Numbered from the stretch's first letter, positions 24,426 through 32,450 are shown. The stretch is 53,707 nucleotides of DNA from Actinokineospora inagensis DSM 44258 (GCF_000482865.1 NZ_AXWW01000054.1:1-53707); one strand, 5' to 3'. Numbers and translations are program-made. Notes: generated from the sequence alone by a model not told the origin.

Positions 24426-25214
24426 CTAGTGGGTGCTTGCGTTCGTGGTGGTGGCGGAGGGCTGGGTGACGCTGGTCAGGTTGTCGGTCGCGGTGGCCGC
24501 GGTGTTGGTGAGGTCGCTGGCGACGTTGTTGACGGCGTCGGTGACGGTGTTGGTGACGGTGGTGGCCGGGGTGGTGGTGGCGGAGGTGTTCGTCGAGGTG
24601 GCCGGGGTGGTGGTCGACGACGAGGTGCTGGGCGAGGTGGTGGTGGAGGTGTCGCGGCCGCCGAGGTTGAGGTTGGCGAGGAGGCTGATCTCGGTGTCGC
24701 TCAGGCCGCCGTTGCCGCCGAGGAGGTCGCCGAGGAGACCGTCGTTGCCGCCCAGGAGACCGCCGAGGAGACCGTCGTTACCGCCGATGTTGAGCAGGCC
24801 GCCGTTGCCGCCGAGGAGGCTGCCGTTGCCGAGGTCGATGTTGAGCAGGCCGTTGTGGCCCAGCAGGTTGTGCAGCAGGTGGTGCAGGTTCAGGTGGATG
24901 TTGATCAGGCTGCTGTCGTTGTCGTTGACCAGCAGGGCCAGGGCCTGGGTCGGGGTGAGACCACCGGTCTCGGAGCCCGCGATGCTGTGCGCCAGGCTGA
25001 TCAGCGCCTGGACGTCGGCCAGCGACGAGCCGGCCAGGTCCTGGATCGTGTTGTCGTCGAGCAGCGAGGCGTCGATGTCGCCAGAGACCAGCAGGTGGGT
25101 GACCACACCGATGGGCACGTCCGTCGTCTCGGCGGAGGCGTTGGGAGCGGCGAGGCCGAAGGCGATCGCCGTGGTGACCGCCATGAAACCGAGACGCAGT
25201 GCGGCTTTGCGCAT
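24426..25214 (-). CDS. Secreted low-complexity protein (Gly/Leu/Asn repeats, Thr/Ser tail)
   Basis: A 262-residue protein with signal peptide 1-28 (MRKAALRLGFMAVTTAIAFG, ASA-E). Residues about 30-100 are ordinary (DASLLDDNTIQDLAGSSLAD). Then an Asn/His/Leu segment (INIHLNLHHLLHNLLGHNGL) leads into glycine repeats (GGNDGLLGGLLGGNDGLLGD). The last ~75 residues are almost all Thr/Ser/Ala/Asn, a likely O-glycosylated or cell-wall-spanning tail. No LPXTG motif or membrane anchor is seen. I do not recognise the family; the amphipathic repeats resemble surface or self-assembling proteins. Confidence 0.75.
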   Translation of the reverse strand: MRKAALRLGFMAVTTAIAFGLAAPNASAETTDVPIGVVTHLLVSGDIDASLLDDNTIQDLAGSSLADVQALISLAHSIAGSETGGLTPTQALALLVNDNDSSLINIHLNLHHLLHNLLGHNGLLNIDLGNGSLLGGNGGLLNIGGNDGLLGGLLGGNDGLLGDLLGGNGGLSDTEISLLANLNLGGRDTSTTTSPSTSSSTTTPATSTNTSATTTPATTVTNTVTDAVNNVASDLTNTAATATDNLTSVTQPSATTTNASTH

Positions 25215-25282
25215 GGGGGAAAGCTCCTAGCTGACTGGCCGAATTGGACAGTGATCAGCCTTCCAGAGCGATCACCCCGTGA

Positions 25283-25305
25283 CGAGTCCACAGTAGAGTG
25301 GTCAC
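25283..25305 (-). promoter_or_regulatory. Shared promoter block, copy 1
   Basis: Block CGAGTCCACAGTAGAGTGGT-CAC ends 69 bp upstream of the 25214 start. It is the same in 22 of 23 positions as 25786-25808 before the other secreted gene. On the minus strand TACTGT could be a -10. Confidence 0.6.
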
Positions 25306-25450
25306 GTTCGAGACCGTCGAATTCGCTCGGATGGCCCTTGTCCTGCATGGTCAACCCATTCGAGGGAGCGAGATCGACTGCGGTGAGCGTTGTCCAGAAC
25401 GCGCCCTGCCCACTGATGGCGGACGCTCGATCGTGGGTGGCGTGATGAAC

Positions 25451-25486
25451 AAAAAAGCCGGGCCGGAGCGGTGGCTCCGGCCCGGC
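25451..25486 (-). terminator. Rho-independent terminator of the small secreted gene
   Basis: Stem GCCGGGCCGGAGC (25457-25469) / GCTCCGGCCCGGC (25474-25486) with a 4-nt loop, and AAAAAA (25451-25456), which is a U-tract on the minus strand. Confidence 0.92.
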
Positions 25487-25502
25487 TGGCAGCGGGGGAC
25501 GA

Positions 25503-25712
25503 TCAGGGGTTGGTCCCGGTGAGGTCGATCAGCGGGCTGGCGACGTTGACCGACTGGGCGTTGATCACGTTGATGGTCAGGTCCGGTACCAGCGAGTCGG
25601 TGGCGCCGGTGCCCGCGAGGGTCTCCGCGCTCGCGGTGCCCGCCGAGGCGAGGCCGAAGCCGAAGGTGGCCAGCCCGAGGGCGGCGCCGATCCGTAGAAC
25701 TGTTGTGCGCAT
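25503..25712 (-). CDS. Small secreted protein of unknown function
   Basis: 69 residues. Signal peptide MRTTVLRIGAALGLATFGFG ends at ASA-E, leaving a ~40-residue mature peptide (ETLAGTGATDSLVPDLTINV...). It has no cysteines, so it is not a chaplin-like disulfide peptide. Its signal peptide and the shared 23-bp promoter block suggest co-regulation with the 262-residue secreted protein next door. It has a classic terminator of its own. Confidence 0.7.
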   Translation of the reverse strand: MRTTVLRIGAALGLATFGFGLASAGTASAETLAGTGATDSLVPDLTINVINAQSVNVASPLIDLTGTNP

Positions 25713-25785
25713 GCGGGATTCTGCTCCTAGTCGGCATGGACGAGTTCCAAGCGGCTAGCAGCCTGGCAGAACCGGACGCGCCCGG

Positions 25786-25808
25786 CGAGTCCACAGTAGA
25801 GTGATCAC
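25786..25808 (-). promoter_or_regulatory. Shared promoter block, copy 2
   Basis: CGAGTCCACAGTAGAGTGAT-CAC, 74 bp upstream of the 25712 start; see 25283-25305. GTGATCAC at its edge is palindromic. Both copies also have GTCTCGA about 10-15 bp further upstream. Confidence 0.6.
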
Positions 25809-25881
25809 CTGATCGAGACGGCCTGCCACCCCGACAGCGGGGTCGGGGTGGCAGGTGGTCAACAGTTGTAGGCGGTCGGGA

Positions 25882-27132
25882 TCACCGGCGGGGAACCGGT
25901 CCGCGCGGCGCGAGCAGGGACCGCACCATGTTCAGCGCGCGGAACTCGCCGGGCACCCCGGTTGGTCGGACCAATCCGGCCTGCAGCAGCCGGTGCACGG
26001 CGGCCGCCGCGACCGGCTCCGGCAGGGACCGTTCGCGGGCCAGGTCGCGGACCGACTTGCCCGCGCCCGCGAGGGCGGCCAAGGCCGACGCCTCGGGGCC
26101 GCGCAGGGCCTCGACGGTGCCGGTGACGGCGGCCCGGAGGTCGCCGACCAGGCGACGCGCCGTGGGGCCCGCCGGGGTGGTGAGCTGGAACGGGTCCCGG
26201 CGGGCCGCCTCGATCAGCCGGGGCAGCGGGTAGAGCGGGAACCAGGTGGCGGCGGCGATCAGCGCGGCGGGTACCCCGTCGAGCGCGTCGCACAGTTCGC
26301 GCAATTCGGCCAAGGGGAACGGGCGGTCTTGGCCGTGCGCGCGCAGCCTGCCCAGCAACAGCCGGGGGGCTGGGGCGTCGGGGCCGTCACCGCGGGCGGC
26401 CAGTGGGCGCAGCGGCACGGTGTGCGCTTCCGGGTGGGTGCTCGGGACGCGCGCCGTGGTCAGCAGCCGCAGCCGGGGGCACCGGGTGAGCAGGTCGACC
26501 AGGCCGGGCTCGGGCAGCCGGGCCGGGACCCGGTCGTCCACCACCAGCACCGCAGGCGTGTCCCCGATCAGGGCCGCCAGCTCGTCCCAGCGCGGGGCCG
26601 GGGAGCCGAGCAGCAGGTCGGCGACGGTGCCGGGCAGCGGGGCGGGTGAGCCGCCCGGGTCGACCCACCACACCGGGTCGGGCAGGGCGTCGTGCACGGC
26701 GCGGGCGACCTCGGCGGCGACCCGGCTCTTGCCGACACCGGCGATGCCCACCAGCGACACCCAGCGCTGGCCGCCGGTGCCGAGCAGGTCGACCAGGGCG
26801 GTGACCACCCGGTCGCGGCCGACCAGCGGGGTCCCCGCGCCCGGCGGCAACTGCGACGCGGTGACCGGGACGGCGCCGCCGGACTGCAGCCGGAGGTGGT
26901 CCGACGGGCTCATGTGCAGCGCCCTGGCCAGCAGCAGCAGGGTCTGCTTGCGCGGCCGCTCGACCTTGCCCAGTTCCAGGTCGCGGATGGTCCGCTCGCT
27001 CACCCCGGAGCGCACCGCCAGCCGGGACTGGGTCATGCCCCGGCGCAGCCGGGTCGCCAGCAGGAACTCGCCCAGCTCGCCCGCGTGCCGTTCCGGTCTC
27101 GCTGATTCCGCTGTTCGCGCAGTGCTCTGCAT
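25882..27132 (-). CDS. XRE-family HTH regulator with a STAND-like NTPase domain
   Basis: A 416-residue protein from ATG 27132. The N-terminal HTH_XRE is about 20-75 (FLLATRLRRGMTQSRLAVRS, VSERTIRDLELGKVERPRKQ). Then come GRDRVV and a P-loop ATPase (SLVGIAGVGKSRVAAEVA, 126-142), Walker B-like VLVVDDRVP, and a winged-helix-like C-terminus (LAGAGKSVRDLARERSLPE, RLLQAGLVRPTGVPGEFRAL). The layout is that of short SARP/AfsR-related or NB-ARC regulators without TPR repeats. It probably senses a signal through nucleotide-driven switching; targets are unknown, though the two secreted genes lie just downstream. Confidence 0.83.
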   Translation of the reverse strand: MQSTARTAESARPERHAGELGEFLLATRLRRGMTQSRLAVRSGVSERTIRDLELGKVERPRKQTLLLLARALHMSPSDHLRLQSGGAVPVTASQLPPGAGTPLVGRDRVVTALVDLLGTGGQRWVSLVGIAGVGKSRVAAEVARAVHDALPDPVWWVDPGGSPAPLPGTVADLLLGSPAPRWDELAALIGDTPAVLVVDDRVPARLPEPGLVDLLTRCPRLRLLTTARVPSTHPEAHTVPLRPLAARGDGPDAPAPRLLLGRLRAHGQDRPFPLAELRELCDALDGVPAALIAAATWFPLYPLPRLIEAARRDPFQLTTPAGPTARRLVGDLRAAVTGTVEALRGPEASALAALAGAGKSVRDLARERSLPEPVAAAAVHRLLQAGLVRPTGVPGEFRALNMVRSLLAPRGPVPRR

Positions 27133-27661
27133 GGTCGTCAAAACCTCACAAGGTCGGCCACACGCGGTGGCGTTGTGATCGAGCGACCAAGCCACGGCGC
27201 GGGCGACGTGTCACCCCAGATCGTCCGCGCGCGCGTGCGGCACGAGTCCGACGACTCGGACGGCGTGCCCTTGACCAGCCGCTCGCTTCCCCAGTTCCGC
27301 TGCGCGGCGCGCTGCGGTCATTCGCGACGGTAAGCCCCCATTACGCCATGAAAGCTATCGGTGTGCCAGACGATGGACAACCACGTGTGATCTGGTTCAC
27401 ACCTGATGTACCACGGGTGGAGTATCCAGCGGTCCCGACCGTGGTCGAGCGACCAGCAAACGCTTATTTGCGCGTCTTTTCGGCGGTACGCGGTGCCGGA
27501 TGGCCATGACGGCGACAACCCCGGTTCGCATTCCCGGGCCTAGTTCGACAACCGTGGTTTCCGGACAACTATCCGTGACATTTGCCGGTCCAGGCGAACT
27601 GTCAAGCGACTGGCAACCGGGATGCCCGGCGGACCGCGGCCGCAAATGGTACAACTGTACT
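27133..27661. promoter_or_regulatory. Divergent regulatory region between the XRE-NTPase and pntAa
   Basis: No gene in 529 bp. The palindrome TGGTCGAGCGACCA (27442-27455) recurs with one change (TGATCGAGCGACCA) at 27176-27189, close to the XRE-NTPase start. At the right end TACAAC (27650-27655) ends 6 bp before the pntAa GTG, and TACAACTGTA is itself a 10-bp palindrome. Confidence 0.5.
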
Positions 27662-28750
27662 GTGACCGCCAACACAGTGGTGGGTGTCCCGCGGGAGACC
27701 GCCGAGGGCGAGCGGCGGGTCGCGCTCGTGCCGAAGGTGGTCGAGCGGCTGCGCGCCAGGAACCTCGCCGTCGTCGTCGAGCCGGGCGCGGGCGCCGCGG
27801 CCCTCATCCCGGACGACGCATATGTCCATTCTGGAGCGACGCTGGGCGATCCGTGGCAGGCCGACGTGGTGGTCAAGGTCGCCCCACCGACCGACGCCGA
27901 GATCGCGAAACTCCGCAGTGGCGCGGTTTTCCTCGGTTTCCTCGCCCCGCTGACCGACCCGGGCAAGGCCGACGCGTTGCGCCGCGGCGGTGTGCACGGC
28001 TTCGCCATGGAGTCGATCCCGCGCATCTCCCGCGCCCAGTCGATGGATGCCTTGTCCTCCCAGGCGAACGTCGCAGGCTACCGCGCCGCCCTGCTCGCCG
28101 CCGAACACCTGACCCGGTTCTTCCCCATGCTGACCACCGCGGCCGGAACCGTTCCCCCGGCGAAGGTCCTGGTGCTCGGCGTCGGTGTCGCGGGCCTGCA
28201 GGCGCTGGCGACCGCGCGCAGGCTCGGCGCGCACACGACCGGGTACGACGTGCGCCCCGAGGTGGCCGACCAGGTCCGCTCGGTCGGCGCGCAGTGGCTG
28301 GACCTCGGCATCGAGGCGGCGGGCAGCGGCGGCTACGCGCGCTCGCTCACCGACGCCGAGCGCGACGAGCAGCAGCGGCGGCTGGCGCGGGCCATCACCG
28401 GGTTCGACGCCGTGATCACCACCGCCCAGGTCCCCGGCCGCACCGCGCCGACCCTGGTCACGGCGGACGCGGTCAAGGGCATGCGCGCGGGCAGCGTCGT
28501 CGTCGACCTGGCGGGCGAGTCGGGCGGCAACTGCGAGCTGACCAGGGCGGGCGAGGTCGTGGTCGAACACGCGGTGACGATCGCGTCCCCGCTGAACCTG
28601 CCGTCGACCATGCCCGAGCACGCGAGCGAGCTGTACGCGCGCAACGTCCAGGCGCTGCTGGAGTTGCTCGTGGACAAGGAGGGGGCGGTCTCGCTCGACT
28701 TCACCGACGAGGTGGTCGCGGGTGCCTGCGTCACCGGTCAGGAGGGCTAG
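27662..28750 (+). CDS. pntAa: Re/Si-specific NAD(P)+ transhydrogenase, alpha subunit soluble part
   Basis: A 362-residue NAD(H)-binding domain I of proton-translocating transhydrogenase. Start VTANTVVGVPRETAEGERRV; domain core NVAGYRAALLAAEHLTRFFP, nucleotide fold VLVLGVGVAGLQALATARRL, RSVGAQWLDL, and AITGFDAVITTAQVPGR. It transfers hydride from NADH to NADP+, using the proton-motive force. The alpha subunit is split into pntAa and pntAb, as in Rhodospirillum and mycobacteria. GTG 27662 is probably leaderless. The stop is followed directly by the pntAb ATG. Confidence 0.95.
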   Translation: MTANTVVGVPRETAEGERRVALVPKVVERLRARNLAVVVEPGAGAAALIPDDAYVHSGATLGDPWQADVVVKVAPPTDAEIAKLRSGAVFLGFLAPLTDPGKADALRRGGVHGFAMESIPRISRAQSMDALSSQANVAGYRAALLAAEHLTRFFPMLTTAAGTVPPAKVLVLGVGVAGLQALATARRLGAHTTGYDVRPEVADQVRSVGAQWLDLGIEAAGSGGYARSLTDAERDEQQRRLARAITGFDAVITTAQVPGRTAPTLVTADAVKGMRAGSVVVDLAGESGGNCELTRAGEVVVEHAVTIASPLNLPSTMPEHASELYARNVQALLELLVDKEGAVSLDFTDEVVAGACVTGQEG

Positions 28751-29038
28751 ATGCTGGTGCAGAACCTGGCGGTGCTGGTGCTGGCGGGGTTCGTCGGCTT
28801 CGCGGTGATCTCCAAGGTGCCCAACACGTTGCACACGCCGCTGATGTCGGGCACGAACGCCATCCACGGCATCGTGCTGCTCGGCGGCCTGATCGTGGCC
28901 GGTCTCGGCGCGCAGGGCGTGTTGGACAAGATCCTCCTGGTGGTGGCCATCGCGTTCGGCACCATCAACGTGGTCGGCGGGTTCCTGGTGACCGACCGGA
29001 TGCTCGGCATGTTCAAGGGCAAGCGGGAGCGGCGATGA
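28751..29038 (+). CDS. pntAb: NAD(P)+ transhydrogenase, alpha subunit membrane part
   Basis: 95 residues forming the membrane part of the alpha subunit: VLAGFVGFAVISKVPNTLHT, PLMSGTNAIHGIVLLGG and VAIAFGTINVVGGFLVTDRM, about three helices. The ATG abuts the pntAa stop, and the TGA overlaps the pntB ATG (ATGA). The size and motif order match the PntAb family closely. Confidence 0.95.
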   Translation: MLVQNLAVLVLAGFVGFAVISKVPNTLHTPLMSGTNAIHGIVLLGGLIVAGLGAQGVLDKILLVVAIAFGTINVVGGFLVTDRMLGMFKGKRERR

Positions 29039-30423
29039 GTCGGGAGACCCTGATCCAACTGCTCTACATCGTCGCCTTCGCGCTGTTCATCTACGGCCTG
29101 ATGGGGCTGACCGGGCCGCGCACCGCCGTCCGCGGCAACTGGATCGCCGCCGCGGGCATGGGGGTGGCCGTGGTCGCGACCCTGCTGACACCAGGGATGA
29201 GCAACTGGTGGCTGATCCTGCTCGGCGTCGGCATCGGCACCGCGGTCGGCGTCCCGTCCGCCAGGCAGGTCAAGATGACCGCGATGCCGCAGATGGTGGC
29301 CCTGTTCAACGGGGTCGGCGGCGGCGCGGTCGCGTTGATCGCGTGGGTGGAGTTCCGGGAGAGCGCCGGGTTCGCCGGTGAACCCGGGCACGTCGCGGTG
29401 GCCAGCCTGTTCTCCGCGCTCGTCGGGTCGGTGTCGTTCTGGGGTTCGCTGATCGCCTACGGCAAGCTGCAGGAGTTGATCACCGGCAGGCCGGTGGGCA
29501 TCGGGAAGCTGCAGCAGCCGCTCAACCTGCTCCTGCTGCTGGTCGCCCTCGCCTGCGCCGGGGTCGTCATCGGCGGCGGCCACTCGCAGTTGCTGATCAT
29601 CGGCGTGCTGCTCGCCGCGGCCGCGCTCGGCGTGCTGGTGGTGCTGCCGATCGGCGGCGCGGACATGCCGGTGGTGATCTCCCTGCTCAACGCGCTGACC
29701 GGGCTCAGCGCGGCCGCGATGGGGCTGGCGCTGGACAACACCGCGCTGATCGTCGCGGGCATGATCGTCGGCGCGTCCGGCACCATCCTGACCAACCTGA
29801 TGGCCAAGGCGATGAACCGGTCCATCCCGGCCATCGTCGCCGGTGGCTTCGGTGGCGGGGGCGGCGGCGCGGTCCAGGCGGACGGCGACCGGTCGGTCCG
29901 GCAGACCAGCGCATCGGACGCGGCGATCCAGATGGCCTTCGCCAACCAGGTGATCATCGTGCCCGGCTACGGCATGGCGGTGGCCCAGGCCCAGCACGCC
30001 GTTCGGGAGCTGGCGGACCTGCTGGAGTCGCGCGGGGTGTCGGTGTACTACGCCATCCACCCGGTCGCGGGCCGGATGCCCGGCCACATGAACGTGCTGC
30101 TCGCCGAGGCCGACGTGCCCTACGAGCGGCTCAAGGAGATGGACGAGATCAACCGCGAGTTCGCCCGCACCGACGTGGCCGTGGTCATCGGCGCGAACGA
30201 CGTCACCAACCCGGCCGCCCGCACCGACCAGGACTCGCCGATCTACGGCATGCCGATCCTCAACGTCGACGAGAGCCGCTCGGTGATCGTGCTCAAGCGC
30301 GGCATGGCCCCTGGCTTCGCGGGCGTGGACAACGCCCTGTACTTCGACCCCCGGACCAGCATGCTCTTCGGCGACGCGAAGGCGTCGGTGGCCGAGGTGA
30401 CGGAGGAACTGAAGGCGCTCTAG
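29035..30423 (+). CDS. pntB: NAD(P)+ transhydrogenase, beta subunit
   Basis: A 462-residue protein with about nine N-terminal membrane helices (residues 1-260; GNWIAAAGMGVAVVATLLTP, QMVALFNGVGGGAVALIAWV). The C-terminal NADP(H)-binding domain III has VIIVPGYGMAVAQAQHAVRE, YAIHPVAGRMPGHMNVLLAE, VVIGANDVTNPAA, and DESRSVIVLKRGMAPGFAGV. It forms the proton channel with PntAb and supplies NADPH for biosynthesis and redox defence. Confidence 0.95.
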   Translation: MSRETLIQLLYIVAFALFIYGLMGLTGPRTAVRGNWIAAAGMGVAVVATLLTPGMSNWWLILLGVGIGTAVGVPSARQVKMTAMPQMVALFNGVGGGAVALIAWVEFRESAGFAGEPGHVAVASLFSALVGSVSFWGSLIAYGKLQELITGRPVGIGKLQQPLNLLLLLVALACAGVVIGGGHSQLLIIGVLLAAAALGVLVVLPIGGADMPVVISLLNALTGLSAAAMGLALDNTALIVAGMIVGASGTILTNLMAKAMNRSIPAIVAGGFGGGGGGAVQADGDRSVRQTSASDAAIQMAFANQVIIVPGYGMAVAQAQHAVRELADLLESRGVSVYYAIHPVAGRMPGHMNVLLAEADVPYERLKEMDEINREFARTDVAVVIGANDVTNPAARTDQDSPIYGMPILNVDESRSVIVLKRGMAPGFAGVDNALYFDPRTSMLFGDAKASVAEVTEELKAL

Positions 30424-30474
30424 TGCCTTGTGCCATGCTTGCCCCCGTTCGGTCGAGTGGGGGAGGCGCCCGCC

Positions 30475-31035
30475 ATGGGAGTTGACCGGTCTCGCCGGGT
30501 GAGACCCACGGCCCTGTACCGGCACCCCCTGGAGCGGGTCGGTCTGTTGTGGACGGCGTCGGCGGGCGCGCTCGGCGCGGTGCTCGCGGCCTCGCCGTGG
30601 TCACCGGAGCGCCCGGTGGACAAACTGCCGGTCTTGGCCGTGGCCGTGCTGGTCGCGGTGGCGACCGGGTACCAGGCGCTGCTGCCGTACTGCTTCATCC
30701 GGGACGGCAAGATCGGCGTGCGCACCGTGCTCGGCCTGCGCACGGTCGCGCTGGACGACGTCACCGGGGTCGAGCGGCGGGACGCCCGTGCGCCGCTGGG
30801 GCGGGCCACCTACCGGTACCCGGCGATCACCGTCGCGGGCAAGGTCATCCCGCTCGACCGCGCCCACTACCGGCCGGGGTTCGGCCGGGAGGGGCAGGTC
30901 GAGGAGTTCCTGCGCCAGGTGACACCGGCGCACGCCGGTCAGGGACCGTCCGAAGTGGACCGACCAGGGCCGGGTGACCCGCGGCACGCACACCGTCTCG
31001 GTCGGGGTGGTGCCCGCCTACACTCGATCCCATGA
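30475..31035 (+). CDS. PH-like domain membrane protein of unknown function
   Basis: A 186-residue protein from ATG 30475, with GGGAGG about 10 bp upstream. Two membrane segments near residues 22-62 (LLWTASAGALGAVLAASPW and LPVLAVAVLVAVATGYQALLP) precede a bacterial PH-like cytoplasmic domain (CFIRDGKIGVRTVLGLRTVA, TYRYPAITVAGKVIPLDR). The last ~35 residues are low-complexity and may be a read-through tail. It overlaps the start of the MpaB-type gene by 4 bp. The function is unknown. Confidence 0.65.
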   Translation: MGVDRSRRVRPTALYRHPLERVGLLWTASAGALGAVLAASPWSPERPVDKLPVLAVAVLVAVATGYQALLPYCFIRDGKIGVRTVLGLRTVALDDVTGVERRDARAPLGRATYRYPAITVAGKVIPLDRAHYRPGFGREGQVEEFLRQVTPAHAGQGPSEVDRPGPGDPRHAHRLGRGGARLHSIP

Positions 31036-31877
31036 GCGAGGTTGGCCTGTTCGGACCGGACTCGGTCACCTGGCAGGTGCACGCCGACCCCGCCATGGTG
31101 CTCGGTGGCATCCGCAGCCTCTTCCTGCAGGCCCTGCACCCCCGCGCCGTCGCCGGGGTCTTGCAGAACTCCGACTTCCGCACCAACCCGCTCGGCCGGT
31201 TGAAACGCACCGCGGACTTCATCGGCACCACCACCTACGGCACCGCTGAGCAGGCCCACGCCGCGGCCGCCCGGGTCCGCGCCATCCACCGCGCCCTCCG
31301 CGCCACCGACCCCGACACGGGCGAGAGCTACCCCCTCGACGACCCCGACCTGCTGCTGTGGGTCCACTGCGCCGAGGTCTCGTCGTTCCTGTCCGTCACC
31401 CGCCGCGCCGGCTACCCGCTCACGAAGGCCCACGCGGACCGGTACCTCGCCGAACAACGCACCAGCGCCGAACTCGTCGGCATCGACCCGGCCGACGTCC
31501 CCACCGACACCGCGGCCATGACCACGTACTTCCGCCGGATCCGCCCGCACCTGCGGCACACCCCGGACGCGGACGAGATCTACGCCTTCCTGCACCGACC
31601 GCCGATCCGGGGCGCGCTCGCCGTCGGACTGCCGCTCTACGAGCCCGCCATCGGCCATCTCAGCTACTCACTGCTGCCCGGCTGGGCCCACCGCGTCTAC
31701 GGCCGTAGACCCTATCCACGCCACGTGGCGACCGCCATGGCCCGCGCCCTCCGCTCCGCCGCGCCCCACCTGCGGCCCATCATCCGCGCGGCAGGCGCCC
31801 CGGAACCCGCGACCGCCGCCGCCATCCGCCGCCTCGGCCCGCAGGCCACCCCCTCGGCGGCCCGCCTCCCCGCCTGA
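31032..31877 (+). CDS. Oxygenase MpaB/Lcp-like family protein (DUF2236)
   Basis: A 281-residue helical protein of the MpaB/latex-clearing-protein superfamily. Family blocks: GGIRSLFLQALHPRAVAGVLQNSDFR (with conserved His), RLKRTADFIGTTTYGT, LLLWVHCAEVSSFL and RPPIRGALAVGLPLYEPAIGHLS. Characterised relatives bind heme b and cleave polyisoprene or prenyl side chains; most short actinobacterial members are unassigned. It is translationally coupled to the PH-like membrane protein. Confidence 0.85.
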   Translation: MSEVGLFGPDSVTWQVHADPAMVLGGIRSLFLQALHPRAVAGVLQNSDFRTNPLGRLKRTADFIGTTTYGTAEQAHAAAARVRAIHRALRATDPDTGESYPLDDPDLLLWVHCAEVSSFLSVTRRAGYPLTKAHADRYLAEQRTSAELVGIDPADVPTDTAAMTTYFRRIRPHLRHTPDADEIYAFLHRPPIRGALAVGLPLYEPAIGHLSYSLLPGWAHRVYGRRPYPRHVATAMARALRSAAPHLRPIIRAAGAPEPATAAAIRRLGPQATPSAARLPA

Positions 31878-31910
31878 CCCCGACCCCACCGACGCGGCAC
31901 GGCGGAAGGT

Positions 31911-32102
31911 AGGCCATCCGGTGCCGAGTTGCGTCGATCACCCCAACCCGAGGTGCGTCGATCACCCCAGGGCTGCGTCGATCACCACTCCGAGGACGCA
32001 TCCACCACCCAGTCCAGAACTGCGGAGATCACCTAATCCCGGGCTGCGGAGATCACCCGACCTAGCGGCACGCCAAAGCTTGACGTTTCGCCGCCGCTGG
32101 TC
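31911..32102. repeat. GATCACC short-repeat cluster (duplicated block, first part)
   Basis: TGCGTCGATCACC-type 12-14-mers at 31930, 31954 and 31974, then CTGCGGAGATCACC at 32020 and 32044, then AAGCTTGACGTTTCGCCGCC near 32078. The same words (ATCCGRTGCCGAG, CACCCAGTCCAGAACTGCGG, AAGCTTGACGTTTCGCCGCC) recur at 32239-32330, showing a local duplication of about 0.25-0.3 kb. No gene is supported in 31878-32674. Confidence 0.7.
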
Positions 32103-32218
32103 CAGACAGGGCCCCACCCACCCGGGGGCCGGGGGCCCATTCCTGACGGTATCGCGAACTGCGGTCTGTCAAGGGGTCGAGGGACCTGCCTGTGGACAGC
32201 TCCGCGGGATGTGGACAC
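32103..32218 (-). repeat. Dispersed promoter-like repeat module, copy D
   Basis: Minus strand: GTGTCCACA (32218-32210), 10 bp, CTGTCCACA (32199-32191), 18 bp, TTGACA (32172-32167), 15 bp, TACCGT, CAGGA, ATG (32140), GC-rich hairpin and GGGTGGGTGGGG. The peptide begins MGPRPPGGWGPVWTSGGETS and stops at 32033. Confidence 0.75.
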
Positions 32219-32339
32219 CTTGCTGTGCGGCAGGCGGGCCATCCGATGCCGAGGCGCGTCCATCACCCAGTCCAGAACTGCGGAGATCACCCGAACCAGG
32301 GGCAGGTCAAGCTTGACGTTTCGCCGCCCCCGGTGCAGG

Positions 32340-32450
32340 CGGGGCCCACCCACCCGGGGGCCGGGGGGCCCATTCCTGACGGTATCGCGAAACGCGGTCT
32401 GTCAAGGGGCGAGCGGCCCGCCTGTGGACAGCGCCAGGGGATGTGGACGC
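32340..32450 (-). repeat. Dispersed promoter-like repeat module, copy E
   Basis: Minus strand: GCGTCCACA (32450-32442), 10 bp, CTGTCCACA (32431-32423), 17 bp, TTGACA (32405-32400), 15 bp, TACCGT, CAGGA, ATG (32373), GC-rich hairpin. The peptide begins MGPPAPGWVGPACTGGGETS and stops at 32287. It was formed with copy D by local duplication. Confidence 0.75.

Noticed and set aside
31911..32450. CRISPR array
   Set aside because: The repeats are short and irregular, there are no uniform spacers and no cas genes.
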